Of a DNA stretch of 10,375 nucleotides, positions 1 to 7,547 are shown in pieces; position 1 is the first letter of the stretch; each line of letters begins with the position of its first letter. The translations under genes and the position numbers were made by a program. This DNA is from an uncultured Clostridia bacterium (GTDB taxonomy: Bacteria > Bacillota_A > Clostridia > Christensenellales > CAG-138), in the NCBI GenBank assembly GCA_937877295.1, contig CALFIV010000256.1:1-10375 (forward strand), given 5' to 3'. Below the pieces are notes generated by a model. It did not search any database. It was given only the letters and a program-made list of their open reading frames with translations, and had not been told where the DNA came from.

Positions 1-118
1 CTGCAATCGTGCCGATCTGAATCAATCGTCTGGTTCGTGCCTTGCGTTCCTTGATCCGATCCCGCGCCTGCGCTTCCTCCAATCTGTGCTGTGCTTGGAT
101 GCGTTCTGTTTCGTTCAT
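1..118 (-). CDS. N-terminal part of a small charged mobilization-type protein (runs off the left edge)
   Basis: The first 39 codons are visible, read leftward from an ATG at 118 that follows a strong ribosome binding site (AGAAAGGAGC, 5-6 bases before the ATG). The visible protein is very rich in Arg, Lys, Glu and Gln and predicted helical (MNETERIQAQ at the start), then reaches a basic block KARTRRLIQIG around residues 26-36. Charged helices followed by a KART(R/H)RLI-type block are typical, from memory, of DUF3847/MobC/TraD-like accessory proteins encoded next to relaxases on clostridial mobilizable elements. If so, it would help the relaxase act at oriT, and the relaxase gene may lie beyond the left edge. 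The start is well supported; the family is tentative because more than half of the protein may be missing. Confidence 0.6.
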   Translation of the reverse strand, partial: MNETERIQAQHRLEEAQARDRIKERKARTRRLIQIGTIA

Positions 119-265
119 AAAAGCTCCTTTCTGCTAAAACCATTGTGATTTTAGCTACAATATCTGTTTTGCTGGATGGCACCGCTTCGGCATCGTGCCT
201 TTCCGTACAAAACTGAAAAGGCACCGGATTCAACTCGATTTGGCACCGTGCGTCTGTCTCTCCAA

Positions 266-289
266 AGTGGTGCGAATACTCGCACCACT
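266..289. repeat. Perfect hairpin, AGTGGTGCGA arms
   Basis: AGTGGTGCGA (266-275) and TCGCACCACT (280-289) are perfect 10-base complementary arms around the loop ATAC. No T-run follows on either strand, so it does not look like a terminator. Its GGTGCGA core also occurs just after the palindromes at 3184 and 5550. Confidence 0.8.
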
Positions 290-309
290 CAACCGCCCGA
301 AAGAAAAAG

Positions 310-329
310 TGGTGCGACAAGTCGCACCA
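310..329. repeat. Perfect hairpin, TGGTGCGAC arms
   Basis: TGGTGCGAC (310-318) and GTCGCACCA (321-329) are perfect 9-base arms around AA. The sequence is closely related to the hairpin 40 bases to the left, but the inner part of the stem has changed and remains paired. Confidence 0.8.
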
Positions 330-474
330 TCCGATCCAACTGTTGGCTGGAAAGATAGAAAACAAGGGGTCAAAAATGCTTGGTTTTGACGGCATTCGTA
401 TCTCGGTAATTTGCCGTGCCGTCATTTTCGACCGTTTTTGACGTCACCAGCCCGTGCTGCCAGATCAACTGAAA

Positions 475-504
475 ATGGCAGCAGAGATCTCTCCCTGCTG
501 TCAT
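475..504. repeat. Imperfect hairpin with GCAGCAG/CTGCTG arms
   Basis: Bases 476-487 pair with 492-503: TG.CAGCAG on the left with CTGCTG.CA on the right, one G-T pair and one A-C mismatch. It belongs to the hairpin-rich flank of the IS66 element but lacks the AACTTC/GAAGTT blocks of the main palindrome family. Confidence 0.6.
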
Positions 505-519
505 CTCGCTGCCAAATGG

Positions 520-546
520 TAATTGTGATCAAGTGGATCACAATTT
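520..546. repeat. 27-base palindrome, arms TGAT/ATCA
   Basis: Left half TAATTG-TGAT-CAA, centre G, right half TGG-ATCA-CAATTT. AATTGTGATC (521-530) and GATCACAATT (536-545) match exactly. It has the spacing and CAA centre of the main family, with AATTG outer blocks in place of ACTTC. Its nearest relative is at 3232-3258, on the other side of IS66. Confidence 0.7.
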
Positions 547-586
547 CTGCAGCTCGCCGTACGCTATAGAAAAGAGCATTCAGCAT

Positions 587-622
587 ACAAAACGCCCCGC
601 AAGGATTGTTCCCTGCGAGGCG
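587..622 (-). terminator. Rho-independent terminator, leftward
   Basis: On the minus strand CGCCTCGCAGGG pairs with CCTTGCGGGGCG around a six-base loop (593-622; two mismatches in 12), followed by TTTTGT. It lies outside the IS66 left end and would stop leftward transcripts from the IS before they reach the left-edge gene. It may originally have ended a gene or operon to its right. Confidence 0.7.
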
Positions 623-643
623 CTGTTCATCTGCCTATGCTAT

Positions 644-656
644 GTAAGCGTCAAAC
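644..656. repeat. IS66 left terminal inverted repeat
   Basis: GTAAGCGTCAAAC reads inward from 644. Eleven bases match the right end exactly, and 12 of the first 13 match. Confidence 0.9.
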
Positions 657-709
657 AGTCATACAAAAACAGGACCGCTTTCGCAGCCCTGTCGGTGATC
701 AACGTGTAT

Positions 710-2215
710 TCAGTTGTTCGTCGGTGCTTCTGCCGGATGAGCCGTGCAGGTTATCGGCGCAAACTGTGGCAGCAAGGACATCGCCCAAGCTCTATCGGTG
801 GTAAAGCGCTTCGGCGCTTCCTGCAGCACCCAGACAAGATACCGGTATGGATCAAGCCCGTTCTCCTTCGCCGTCTCGATCAGACTGAACAGGATCGCGC
901 TGCTCTGCGCCCCGGACGGCGTGTTCGCAAAGAGGAAGTTCTTTCGGGAGATCACAAACGGCTTAATGCTCCGTTCCGCGCGGTTGTTGCTCAACTCGAT
1001 CCTTCCGTCCTTTAAGTATTCTGTCAAAGAATCCCATTGGTTCAGAAGATAGTGTAAGGCAATGCCGAGCTTCGACTTCGGTGCAGCATTCCGTGTTTTC
1101 GCCCATACCAACAGCGCGTCCAGAATCGGCTTCTCCTGTTCCAGACGCTTCTGTTTCCGTTCCTTAGGTGAGAGGTCTTTGAATTGCTCCTCCAATTGGA
1201 ATAGCTTTGTGCAATAGGCGACGCCTTGCTCGGCTGTCGTCGGCTGTTCCCCTTTCGGTACCGCTTGTCGGGCCTCCTCGAACTTTCGCCTTGCATGTGC
1301 CCAACACCCGACATGGCGAATATCAAGGATTCCGTTATATCCGGAATATCCATCCGTTTGCAGATAGCCATGGAAACCGTTCAGGAATCGCTTCGGATAT
1401 TCCTGCCCGCGGGAAGGACAGTATTCATACAGGATGATCGGATGGTCGGCGTCTCCGCTTGTACGGTACAGCCACATATAACTTTTACTCTGCGGTGTCT
1501 TGCCATCCTCATGCAGCACCTGTAATTCCGTTTCATCCGCATGTAATAGATCATGCTGTAACAGCCGCTTGTGCAGTTCCTCATATATGGGAGATAACCA
1601 GTCCTCCGTACACCGTAATAACCAGTTCGACATGGTCTGTCGGGAAAGCAGTACGTTCTGTCGGTTCCACGCCTGTTCCTGCCGGTACAACGGAACACCC
1701 ATGACGAACTTCTGTACCGCAATCTGTGCCACGGCTTCGGCGGAAGCATAACTCCCCGGGATCAACGCCGGCTCCTTCGGCGTCTCTTTGATCGGCGTCG
1801 GCTCAGCTGTGCATTGCTTACAGGCGTAGGTATAATAAATATCCCGCTGCAGAACCGCTTTTGCAGGAACCAGCACGACTTTCTCGACGACTTCCTTTCC
1901 GATCGACTCCATGATTGAGCCACATTCCGGGCAGATACGTTCCTCTTCTGAAAGCTCATGCGTTATTTCCACGACCTCTGCATCTCTCGGAAGAATATCA
2001 TGTACGCTGCCGGTCTTCCGTTTACGGGTATACGAACGCACAGGAATATCCGCGATCTTAGAGATGCTTTCTTCCTGTGCGATAGCTTCCGTTTCATTGA
2101 ACAGCAGGGAGAGCTGTTCATATACGCCTTCCGCAGCTTTCTCGGAGGAGGAGCCGAAGACCTTTTTCCGGTTCACGCGAAGCTGCTCCATGACCCACTG
2201 ATACTGCTTCTTCAT
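710..2215 (-). CDS. tnpC: IS66 transposase TnpC (DDE type), start region out of frame
   Basis: This is the catalytic transposase of the IS. In order it shows an N-terminal helical region with the family motif VFGSSSEK (residues 19-26), a zinc-finger-like domain (C95, C98, C132, C135), the DDE catalytic domain with D227 (HADET), D288 (QTDGY) and E414 (NRAER), the GCWAHARRKF block near 303, and an IS66_C-type tail. The family's conserved N-terminus (TVTISRSEYEDLQE) is encoded in the same frame just upstream of the ATG at 2215, but no in-frame ATG precedes it. The natural ATG at 2279 is one base out of frame, followed by a run of four A (see findings). I give the ATG at 2215, which has only a distant GAGG as ribosome binding site. 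Function is certain; whether active protein is made is doubtful. Confidence 0.93.
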   Translation of the reverse strand: MKKQYQWVMEQLRVNRKKVFGSSSEKAAEGVYEQLSLLFNETEAIAQEESISKIADIPVRSYTRKRKTGSVHDILPRDAEVVEITHELSEEERICPECGSIMESIGKEVVEKVVLVPAKAVLQRDIYYTYACKQCTAEPTPIKETPKEPALIPGSYASAEAVAQIAVQKFVMGVPLYRQEQAWNRQNVLLSRQTMSNWLLRCTEDWLSPIYEELHKRLLQHDLLHADETELQVLHEDGKTPQSKSYMWLYRTSGDADHPIILYEYCPSRGQEYPKRFLNGFHGYLQTDGYSGYNGILDIRHVGCWAHARRKFEEARQAVPKGEQPTTAEQGVAYCTKLFQLEEQFKDLSPKERKQKRLEQEKPILDALLVWAKTRNAAPKSKLGIALHYLLNQWDSLTEYLKDGRIELSNNRAERSIKPFVISRKNFLFANTPSGAQSSAILFSLIETAKENGLDPYRYLVWVLQEAPKRFTTDRAWAMSLLPQFAPITCTAHPAEAPTNN

Positions 2216-2285
2216 CTCCTGCAGATCCTCATATTCGGATCGGGAAATGGTTACGGTATCGGTGTTGTTCGCTTTTCATGCTGTT

Positions 2286-2314
2286 ATTATACCATGAAAA
2301 TGCCGAAAAGTCCA
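2286..2314 (-). promoter_or_regulatory. Promoter inside IS66 before tnpC
   Basis: On the minus strand TGGACT (2309-2314) and a perfect TATAAT (2286-2291) are separated by 17 bases. Transcription would start at or next to the ATG at 2279, giving an almost leaderless message for the frame that begins there. Confidence 0.6.
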
Positions 2315-2335
2315 GTAAATCAGGGCTTTTTCACA

Positions 2336-2692
2336 CTAAATCATACGGATTCCCCTTACCGGTTTATGGGCTTTGGGCTGCTCGATTTTCAGCCCCTCCA
2401 TGAGCCAACGGTACTGCTGCGGGGTAATTGACATAACTTCCTGTACTGTCCTCGGCCATTGATAGATTCCCTGCTCCAGTCGTTTATACACGAGAACGAA
2501 CCCATCGCCTTCCCAGTACAGTCCCTTTACGCGATCCCGCTGTCTTCCGCAGAACAGGAACAACGTATTGGTAAACGGGTCGAGTTGGAACGATTGCTGT
2601 ACTAGACTTGCCAGACCGTCGATCCCTTTCCTTAGGTCCGTATACCCACAAGCGATATATACCTTATCCGCACCGGTAAAATCATTCAGCAT
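2336..2692 (-). CDS. tnpB: IS66 accessory protein TnpB (IS66 Orf2 family)
   Basis: The 118-residue protein starts at the ATG at 2692, inside the last codons of tnpA (11-base overlap), which implies translational coupling. It matches the IS66 Orf2 family in length and motifs: YIACGYTDLRKGIDGLA (residues 12-28), the TLFLFCGRQRDRVKGLYWEGDGF block around 43-65, and a C-terminal WPRT..E...IT..Q..WLM..L segment. It is needed for IS66 transposition; its biochemical role is not settled. An upstream extension of the same frame inside tnpA has no family similarity and is not used. Confidence 0.93.
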   Translation of the reverse strand: MLNDFTGADKVYIACGYTDLRKGIDGLASLVQQSFQLDPFTNTLFLFCGRQRDRVKGLYWEGDGFVLVYKRLEQGIYQWPRTVQEVMSITPQQYRWLMEGLKIEQPKAHKPVRGIRMI

Positions 2693-3059
2693 GGCGCAGT
2701 ACCCGCAGGATGGTTTGCAGCGTTTCTTCCGAAGTGCCGTCGTAGATGTCGATGCTGTAATCGGCAAGATGGATCGTTGCAGCGGCAGCGCCGGAGCGGC
2801 TGTATGCAGGCGGTTCCGGCAGGGCAGCGAAGGTCGGCGATGACTGCTCACGTTTTTTCAATTCCGGCATGGGCTTGTTCTGATTGGCTAAAAAGTCGAA
2901 CACGATTCGCTGCCAGCGATAATATGTATTTCGTGCAACGCCGTTTGCAAAGCACCATGCTTCTACTCGCATACCGCTGCTTCGACAATCTGCGACGCGT
3001 TGAATCCATTTTTGCAGCCGCTGTTGTTGATTCAGTGTCTGCAGCGTTACATCTGCCAT
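2682..3059 (-). CDS. tnpA: IS66 accessory protein TnpA (helix-turn-helix, Orf1)
   Basis: This is the first gene of the IS, encoding 125 residues. I choose the ATG at 3059 (MADVTLQTL) because GGAGG lies five bases before it; an ATG six codons upstream at 3077 lacks such a site. The N-terminal half resembles the Orf1 helix-turn-helix: WIQRVADCRSSGMRVEAWC followed by GVARNTYYRWQR, the usual S-G-x-S-x-x-x-WC and Y-RW signature with some changes. It probably binds the IS ends. The C-terminal part is variable. Its stop overlaps the tnpB start. Confidence 0.88.
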   Translation of the reverse strand: MADVTLQTLNQQQRLQKWIQRVADCRSSGMRVEAWCFANGVARNTYYRWQRIVFDFLANQNKPMPELKKREQSSPTFAALPEPPAYSRSGAAAATIHLADYSIDIYDGTSEETLQTILRVLRHAE

Positions 3060-3160
3060 CTCGTCCTCCTGTACCATTTTGTCTCAGAAACTGTATGGGA
3101 CTGTTTGAGCCTCCCTATTCAGTTTCCCATCCTTCGTGGCGCTTTTCAAGACGGCTCTAC

Positions 3161-3173
3161 GCTTGACGCTTAC
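3161..3173. repeat. IS66 right terminal inverted repeat
   Basis: Read inward on the minus strand from 3173 it is GTAAGCGTCAAGC, matching the left end in 12 of 13 positions. Confidence 0.9.
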
Positions 3174-3183
3174 CATTCCCATG

Positions 3184-3210
3184 AAATTCGTGCCAACTTG
3201 GCGCGAATTT
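3184..3210. repeat. 27-base palindrome, arms GTGC/GCGC
   Basis: AAATTC-GTGC-CAA, centre C, TTG-GCGC-GAATTT. Every position pairs, counting one T-G wobble. The same variable arms with the same wobble recur at 7053. It is followed by TGCGGTGCGATACG. Confidence 0.85.
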
Positions 3211-3231
3211 CTGCGGTGCGATACGAATCCG

Positions 3232-3258
3232 GAATTGTGCCCCATTGGATCACAATTC
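3232..3258. repeat. Imperfect palindrome, outer arms GAATTGTG/CACAATTC
   Basis: GAATTG-TGCC-CCA, centre T, TGG-ATCA-CAATTC. The outer eight bases on each side match; two positions in the variable block do not. It resembles 520-546. Confidence 0.65.
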
Positions 3259-3269
3259 TCCCGTTAAGC

Positions 3270-3296
3270 AACTTCTGCCCCACTTGGGCAGAAGTT
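3270..3296. repeat. 27-base palindrome, arms TGCC/GGCA
   Basis: AACTTC-TGCC-CCA, centre C, TTG-GGCA-GAAGTT. The outer and variable blocks pair perfectly; one mismatch sits next to the centre. It is followed by GCGATGC. Confidence 0.85.
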
Positions 3297-3309
3297 GCGA
3301 TGCTGTCTT

Positions 3310-3336
3310 AACTTCGCGACATGTTGGCACGAAGCT
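3310..3336. repeat. Degenerate member of the 27-base palindrome family
   Basis: AACTTC-GCGA-CAT, centre G, TTG-GCAC-GAAGCT. The outer blocks are largely kept and the variable block is only partly paired, as in a decaying copy. Confidence 0.55.
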
Positions 3337-3440
3337 GGAACGCAGGGTAAAGAAACAGCCGATCCTAATAAAATCGAACCGGCAGCAAGAATGCCCTGTA
3401 TGCTGTTTTTCTGTTGTTGAGAATGCGACCGCGGCGGATC

Positions 3441-5428
<1,988 letters not shown>

Positions 5429-5949
5429 GAAGCAGTCGTGTACCTCCTTTGTTCGTATTTGTTCCGTTGGAATTTGTTTGGCTGTTGATTGTTATCATTT
5501 TGTTTTCTCCATTTCTGAAATTGAATTTGTTGATGGTGTTCTCTTCCCGAACTGCTGCCCATGATGGCAGAAGTTGCGGTGCGATATGCGGACAAGCGCT
5601 CGTCGTCATCCCACACACGGCGATTCCTGTCCGGTCAATGCAGTTCACAAGATTGTTTCATTTTATGCACAATCATGGCGACAAAGCAGTCGATCACGGT
5701 TCTCCAATGGGACACCGCTGCTGCGTCAAAAAAGTGGGCGCAGTATTCATTTTACCGTTTCGCCTCCCTTAAAACCGATCCATGAAAAAGCGCCCCTTTC
5801 ACCTATAAAAGCAACTTCTACCCCCGAATTGTTCCTGCAAAAAATAATATATTTTCTTCTGCGATGGATTCTGTCCGTTTTATGGGGTGTTTATTTCGGT
5901 AGAATGGGCTTGAAAAATCGGAAAGCAGTCGGTTGGGAGGTGATGGAAC
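5429..5949. other. Divergent intergenic region between tnpW/recombinase and the HTH gene
   Basis: These 520 bases separate leftward and rightward genes, so both promoters should lie here. I see one palindrome (5550-5575), a six-base inverted repeat GATTGT/ACAATC near 5653-5676, and an AT-rich block around 5839-5857. A TAGAAT (5900-5905) could be the -10 of the plus-strand gene, but no good -35 accompanies it. Apart from the possible leader ORF at 5304-5498, I find no gene. Confidence 0.5.
5550..5575. repeat. Palindrome related to the 27-base family, arms CTGCC/GGCAG
   Basis: AACTGCTGCC and GGCAGAAGTT flank a six-base loop CATGAT, with one mismatch in ten. It is followed by GCGGTGCGATATG, nearly the same tail as at 3184-3210. 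It is one base shorter than the others. Confidence 0.65.
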
Positions 5950-6957
5950 ATGAAAATCTTTGTGGCTTACAATGATCAGATTCTGATCCCGCAGGAGGAC
6001 GGCGAATACAAGGTTGTTCGCAACGGCGAGTGGATTCCGGCTTTTTATGCGCTGCCCGCAGAAATCATGGTCAATGCCGAGGAGAATCTGCAAATGCTTC
6101 CGCGCTGTCCCTCCGAGCTGCTGCTTGATCCGGAAAGTCTTGCGTTGGTCGAGAGCGATAAGTTTCTCGAAACGGTTATTGACGGCTATGCCTATCTGAT
6201 CTGGAACGCCATGCAGATGTCCGGCTGGATGGAATACTATTCCCGAAATGCGCTGCAATGGGTCATTGCGCATGAAACGCCGTTATGGACCAAACAGATG
6301 CAGCGTAGATGGCTCCTTTGGACAAATCATGATCTGTACGCAAAACCTTTGTCCGAGCAGCAGATCGGATTCCCCTCGTTGGATGACGCATTGGATATGG
6401 TCGGTTCCGTCGCGGGAGACGTGTTCGGTATAGAGCATCGCGGGGCGGTGATCGATGTGTGCAACGAAATGCCATGCGAGGAAGATTTCGACAAGGAACG
6501 GTTTTTCAATCGACGGCTTCTGAACTTCCGGCGGCAATGGTATCATCGGCAGACAAAGCATCCGACGGTATCTTTGGATGTGATCCTAAGAGCGGAGAAC
6601 TCCAAAATCCATCACCGCCTGATGCAGATGGAGACCGAGGATGATATGGAGGAGGACGCCATTGCGCGGATCGACGACGAGGCGTTCTTTCGGTCTCTTT
6701 CAGAAACTGATCAGAAGATCCTGCTCTTAAGGAATATGGGAAAGCCAATGCAGGAGGTAGCGGATCTCGTCGGGCTGAAAACGCACAGCGCCGTCTATAA
6801 ACGGATACAGAAGATCGGCAAGGCATACGAGAAGTGGGCGGACGAGGATTTGGGATTTGAAAAAGAAAAAGCAGTAATTGATTATGAAAATATTGTAGAA
6901 GAAACTGGCAACAGCAGCAAGTATACGGAACTTGTGGTCAAATTGGCCACAAGTTGA
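5950..6957 (+). CDS. Unrecognised protein with a C-terminal sigma-70 region-4-like helix-turn-helix
   Basis: This 335-residue protein starts at an ATG preceded by GGGAGGTGA, with good spacing. It is the only clear plus-strand gene in the window and is divergent from the recombinase. I do not recognise the first 240 residues; they are rich in Trp, Met and acidic residues and show no signal peptide or membrane segment. Residues 249-290 (LSETDQKILLLRNMGKPMQEVA, then DLVGLKTHSAVYKRIQKI) have the pattern of a sigma-70 region 4 or related helix-turn-helix, so the protein probably binds DNA or RNA polymerase. Placed opposite the recombinase operon, it may regulate it, which is inference. The last nine residues (327-335) and the stop are encoded by a palindrome of the 27-base family, so the original C-terminus has probably been replaced or extended. 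Confidence 0.85.
   Translation: MKIFVAYNDQILIPQEDGEYKVVRNGEWIPAFYALPAEIMVNAEENLQMLPRCPSELLLDPESLALVESDKFLETVIDGYAYLIWNAMQMSGWMEYYSRNALQWVIAHETPLWTKQMQRRWLLWTNHDLYAKPLSEQQIGFPSLDDALDMVGSVAGDVFGIEHRGAVIDVCNEMPCEEDFDKERFFNRRLLNFRRQWYHRQTKHPTVSLDVILRAENSKIHHRLMQMETEDDMEEDAIARIDDEAFFRSLSETDQKILLLRNMGKPMQEVADLVGLKTHSAVYKRIQKIGKAYEKWADEDLGFEKEKAVIDYENIVEETGNSSKYTELVVKLATS
6929..6955. repeat. 27-base palindrome, arms TGGT/GCCA, inside the end of the HTH gene
   Basis: AACTTG-TGGT-CAA, centre A, TTG-GCCA-CAAGTT. The outer block also carries a compensated change (C to G, matched on the other side). One T-G wobble. It encodes the C-terminal residues of the upstream gene and leads into its stop codon. 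Confidence 0.9.
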
Positions 6958-6980
6958 TTCGGCTGTCGAAACTGGGCTTT

Positions 6981-7007
6981 AATTTCCGCCCATGTTGGGC
7001 GGAAGTT
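6981..7007. repeat. 27-base palindrome, arms CGCC/GGCG
   Basis: AATTTC-CGCC-CAT, centre G, TTG-GGCG-GAAGTT. The variable block pairs perfectly; one T-G wobble in the outer block and one mismatch next to the centre. It is followed by ACATG. Confidence 0.85.
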
Positions 7008-7016
7008 ACATGCCGG

Positions 7017-7043
7017 AACTTCTGGACAAGTTGTCCTGAAGTT
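7017..7043. repeat. 27-base palindrome, arms TGGA/TCCT
   Basis: AACTTC-TGGA-CAA, centre G, TTG-TCCT-GAAGTT. One mismatch in 13 pairs. It shares its GGACAA.TTGTCC core with 7091-7111. Confidence 0.9.
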
Positions 7044-7052
7044 GAAACCGTT

Positions 7053-7079
7053 AACTTCGTGCCAAGTTGGCGCGATGTC
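7053..7079. repeat. 27-base palindrome, arms GTGC/GCGC
   Basis: AACTTC-GTGC-CAA, centre G, TTG-GCGC-GATGTC. The variable block is the same as at 3184, with the same T-G wobble; the right outer block is degraded. It is followed by GCATGAAATA, as at 7302. Confidence 0.8.
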
Positions 7080-7090
7080 GCATGAAATAA

Positions 7091-7111
7091 TGAAGGACAA
7101 CTTGTCCTTAA
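7091..7111. repeat. Short palindrome, arms AAGGACAA/TTGTCCTT
   Basis: TGAAGGACAA, centre C, TTGTCCTTAA, with one mismatch. The inner and variable blocks are as in the family, but the outer AACTTC/GAAGTT blocks are absent. Confidence 0.75.
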
Positions 7112-7176
7112 TCCTTAATTATGAAAGGTCTGCATAGTAATCAGATCAAACCGGACTGCTTTTTTCGTCGCATCGT

Positions 7177-7201
7177 ACTTCCCAACAACTTGTCGGGAAG
7201 T
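7177..7201. repeat. Palindrome, arms CCAA/TCGG
   Basis: ACTTC-CCAA-CAA, centre C, TTG-TCGG-GAAGT. One mismatch in 12 pairs. Confidence 0.85.
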
Positions 7202-7216
7202 TTCCTGCGCAACGCA

Positions 7217-7241
7217 ACTTCGGACCAAGTTGGTCCGAAGT
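7217..7241. repeat. Perfect palindrome, arms GGAC/GTCC
   Basis: ACTTC-GGAC-CAA, centre G, TTG-GTCC-GAAGT. All 12 pairs match. It lies only 16 bases from the previous copy. Confidence 0.92.
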
Positions 7242-7301
7242 AAAACAAGATCGTTTGACGATAATCATTCAGAACAAATTGAACTGCATTTTGCAGCTGC
7301 C

Positions 7302-7328
7302 GACTTCCTGCCAAATTGGCAGGAAGTT
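7302..7328. repeat. Near-perfect 27-base palindrome, arms CTGC/GCAG
   Basis: GACTTC-CTGC-CAA, centre A, TTG-GCAG-GAAGTT. Twelve perfect pairs plus an outer G-T. It is followed by GCATGAAATA. Confidence 0.92.
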
Positions 7329-7450
7329 GCATGAAATATGCTTGAACCATATAGCACGGTTCGAAATATAATGCAATATGATATTCATTTTAACATCATT
7401 CTCCATCTATATTCTCCTGAATATCACATCATTTTCCACAATTCGATATA

Positions 7451-7484
7451 GAAAGACGCCCCAAAGCAAACCTTCGGGACGTCT
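7451..7484 (-). terminator. Probable terminator for leftward transcripts (ATPase / tnpV remnant)
   Basis: On the minus strand AGACG-CCC pairs with GGG-CGTCT (one mismatch inside a nine-pair stem, 13-base loop), followed by TTTCTATAT. It lies about 60 bases past the ATPase stop, and just past the tnpV remnant to which it may originally have belonged. Confidence 0.6.
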
Positions 7485-7502
7485 CGTGCGCTTCTTTTTC
7501 AG

Positions 7503-7547
7503 TCAGCATTCAATCAAGTCGTTTCTTATGATCTCCTCGGCACGGTT
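7503..7547 (-). pseudogene. tnpV: Remnant of a tnpV gene (last 14 codons and stop)
   Basis: Read on the minus strand it encodes NRAEEIIRNDLIEC and a stop, against NRAEEIVRNELITC at the end of the intact TnpV at 9039-9410. The DNA agrees at 38 of 45 positions without gaps, and at 28 of 29 in the part nearest the ATPase. The remnant starts within the ATPase stop codon (two-base overlap), so the ATPase gene is joined exactly onto a tnpV tail. The rest of that tnpV copy is missing. Confidence 0.85.

Larger units (their letters stand above)
119..643. other. Gene-free stretch with several hairpins
   Basis: About 525 bases lie between the left-edge gene and the IS66 element. I find no ORF here with a credible ribosome binding site. 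A short inverted repeat GCTAAAA/TTTTAGC (133-139 and 149-155) sits just upstream of the left gene's ribosome binding site. The heptamer GGCACCG occurs three times (178-184, 220-226, 242-248). Four hairpins or palindromes and a minus-strand terminator are listed separately. If IS66 is removed, this stretch joins 3174-3440 into one intergenic region of roughly 790 bases crowded with palindromes. Confidence 0.6.
644..3173 (-). mobile_element. IS66: IS66-family insertion sequence, complete, 2530 bp
   Basis: Both ends carry inverted repeats starting GTAAGCGTCAA, the characteristic IS66 terminus. Between them are the three canonical genes tnpA, tnpB and tnpC, all on the minus strand with tnpA overlapping tnpB, and the length matches the usual 2.5 kb. 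IS66 normally produces an 8-base target duplication; here the flanks TATGCTAT (636-643) and CATTCCCA (3174-3181) do not match. The insertion is therefore old, or one flank was rearranged afterwards. The tnpC frame problem noted below may make the copy inactive. Confidence 0.95.
3174..3440. other. Gap between IS66 and the recombinase, packed with palindromes
   Basis: There is no gene here. Four palindromes of the main family lie within 3184-3336, covering about 40% of the gap. The remaining 100 bases (3337-3440) follow the recombinase stop. They contain only weak stems, including CAGCA/TGCTG around 3383-3410, and no convincing terminator. One end of the recombinase's element could lie here, but I see no clear attachment site. 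Confidence 0.55.
6958..7502. other. Palindrome-rich intergenic region, then an AT-rich stretch
   Basis: No gene is supported here. Seven palindromes lie between 6981 and 7328; with the one ending the previous gene this makes eight in 400 bases, spaced 26 to 75 bases apart. Between and after them are no ribosome binding sites. Bases 7329-7450 are notably AT-rich, with a small GAACC/GGTTC stem (7344-7362). The last 50 bases hold a terminator for the leftward ATPase gene. Confidence 0.65.

Noticed and set aside
3378..3440. Attachment site or terminator just past the recombinase stop
   Set aside because: Only weak stems are visible, there is no T-run in the right place, and no matching core repeat was found elsewhere in the window.
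6929..7328. A CRISPR array
   Set aside because: The palindromes are spaced irregularly (26-75 bases), the repeat itself varies in its middle, the intervals are not uniform spacers, and no cas gene is present.
6929..7328. A series of rho-independent terminators
   Set aside because: None of the palindromes is followed by a T-run on either strand, and several lie in tandem where no gene would need them.
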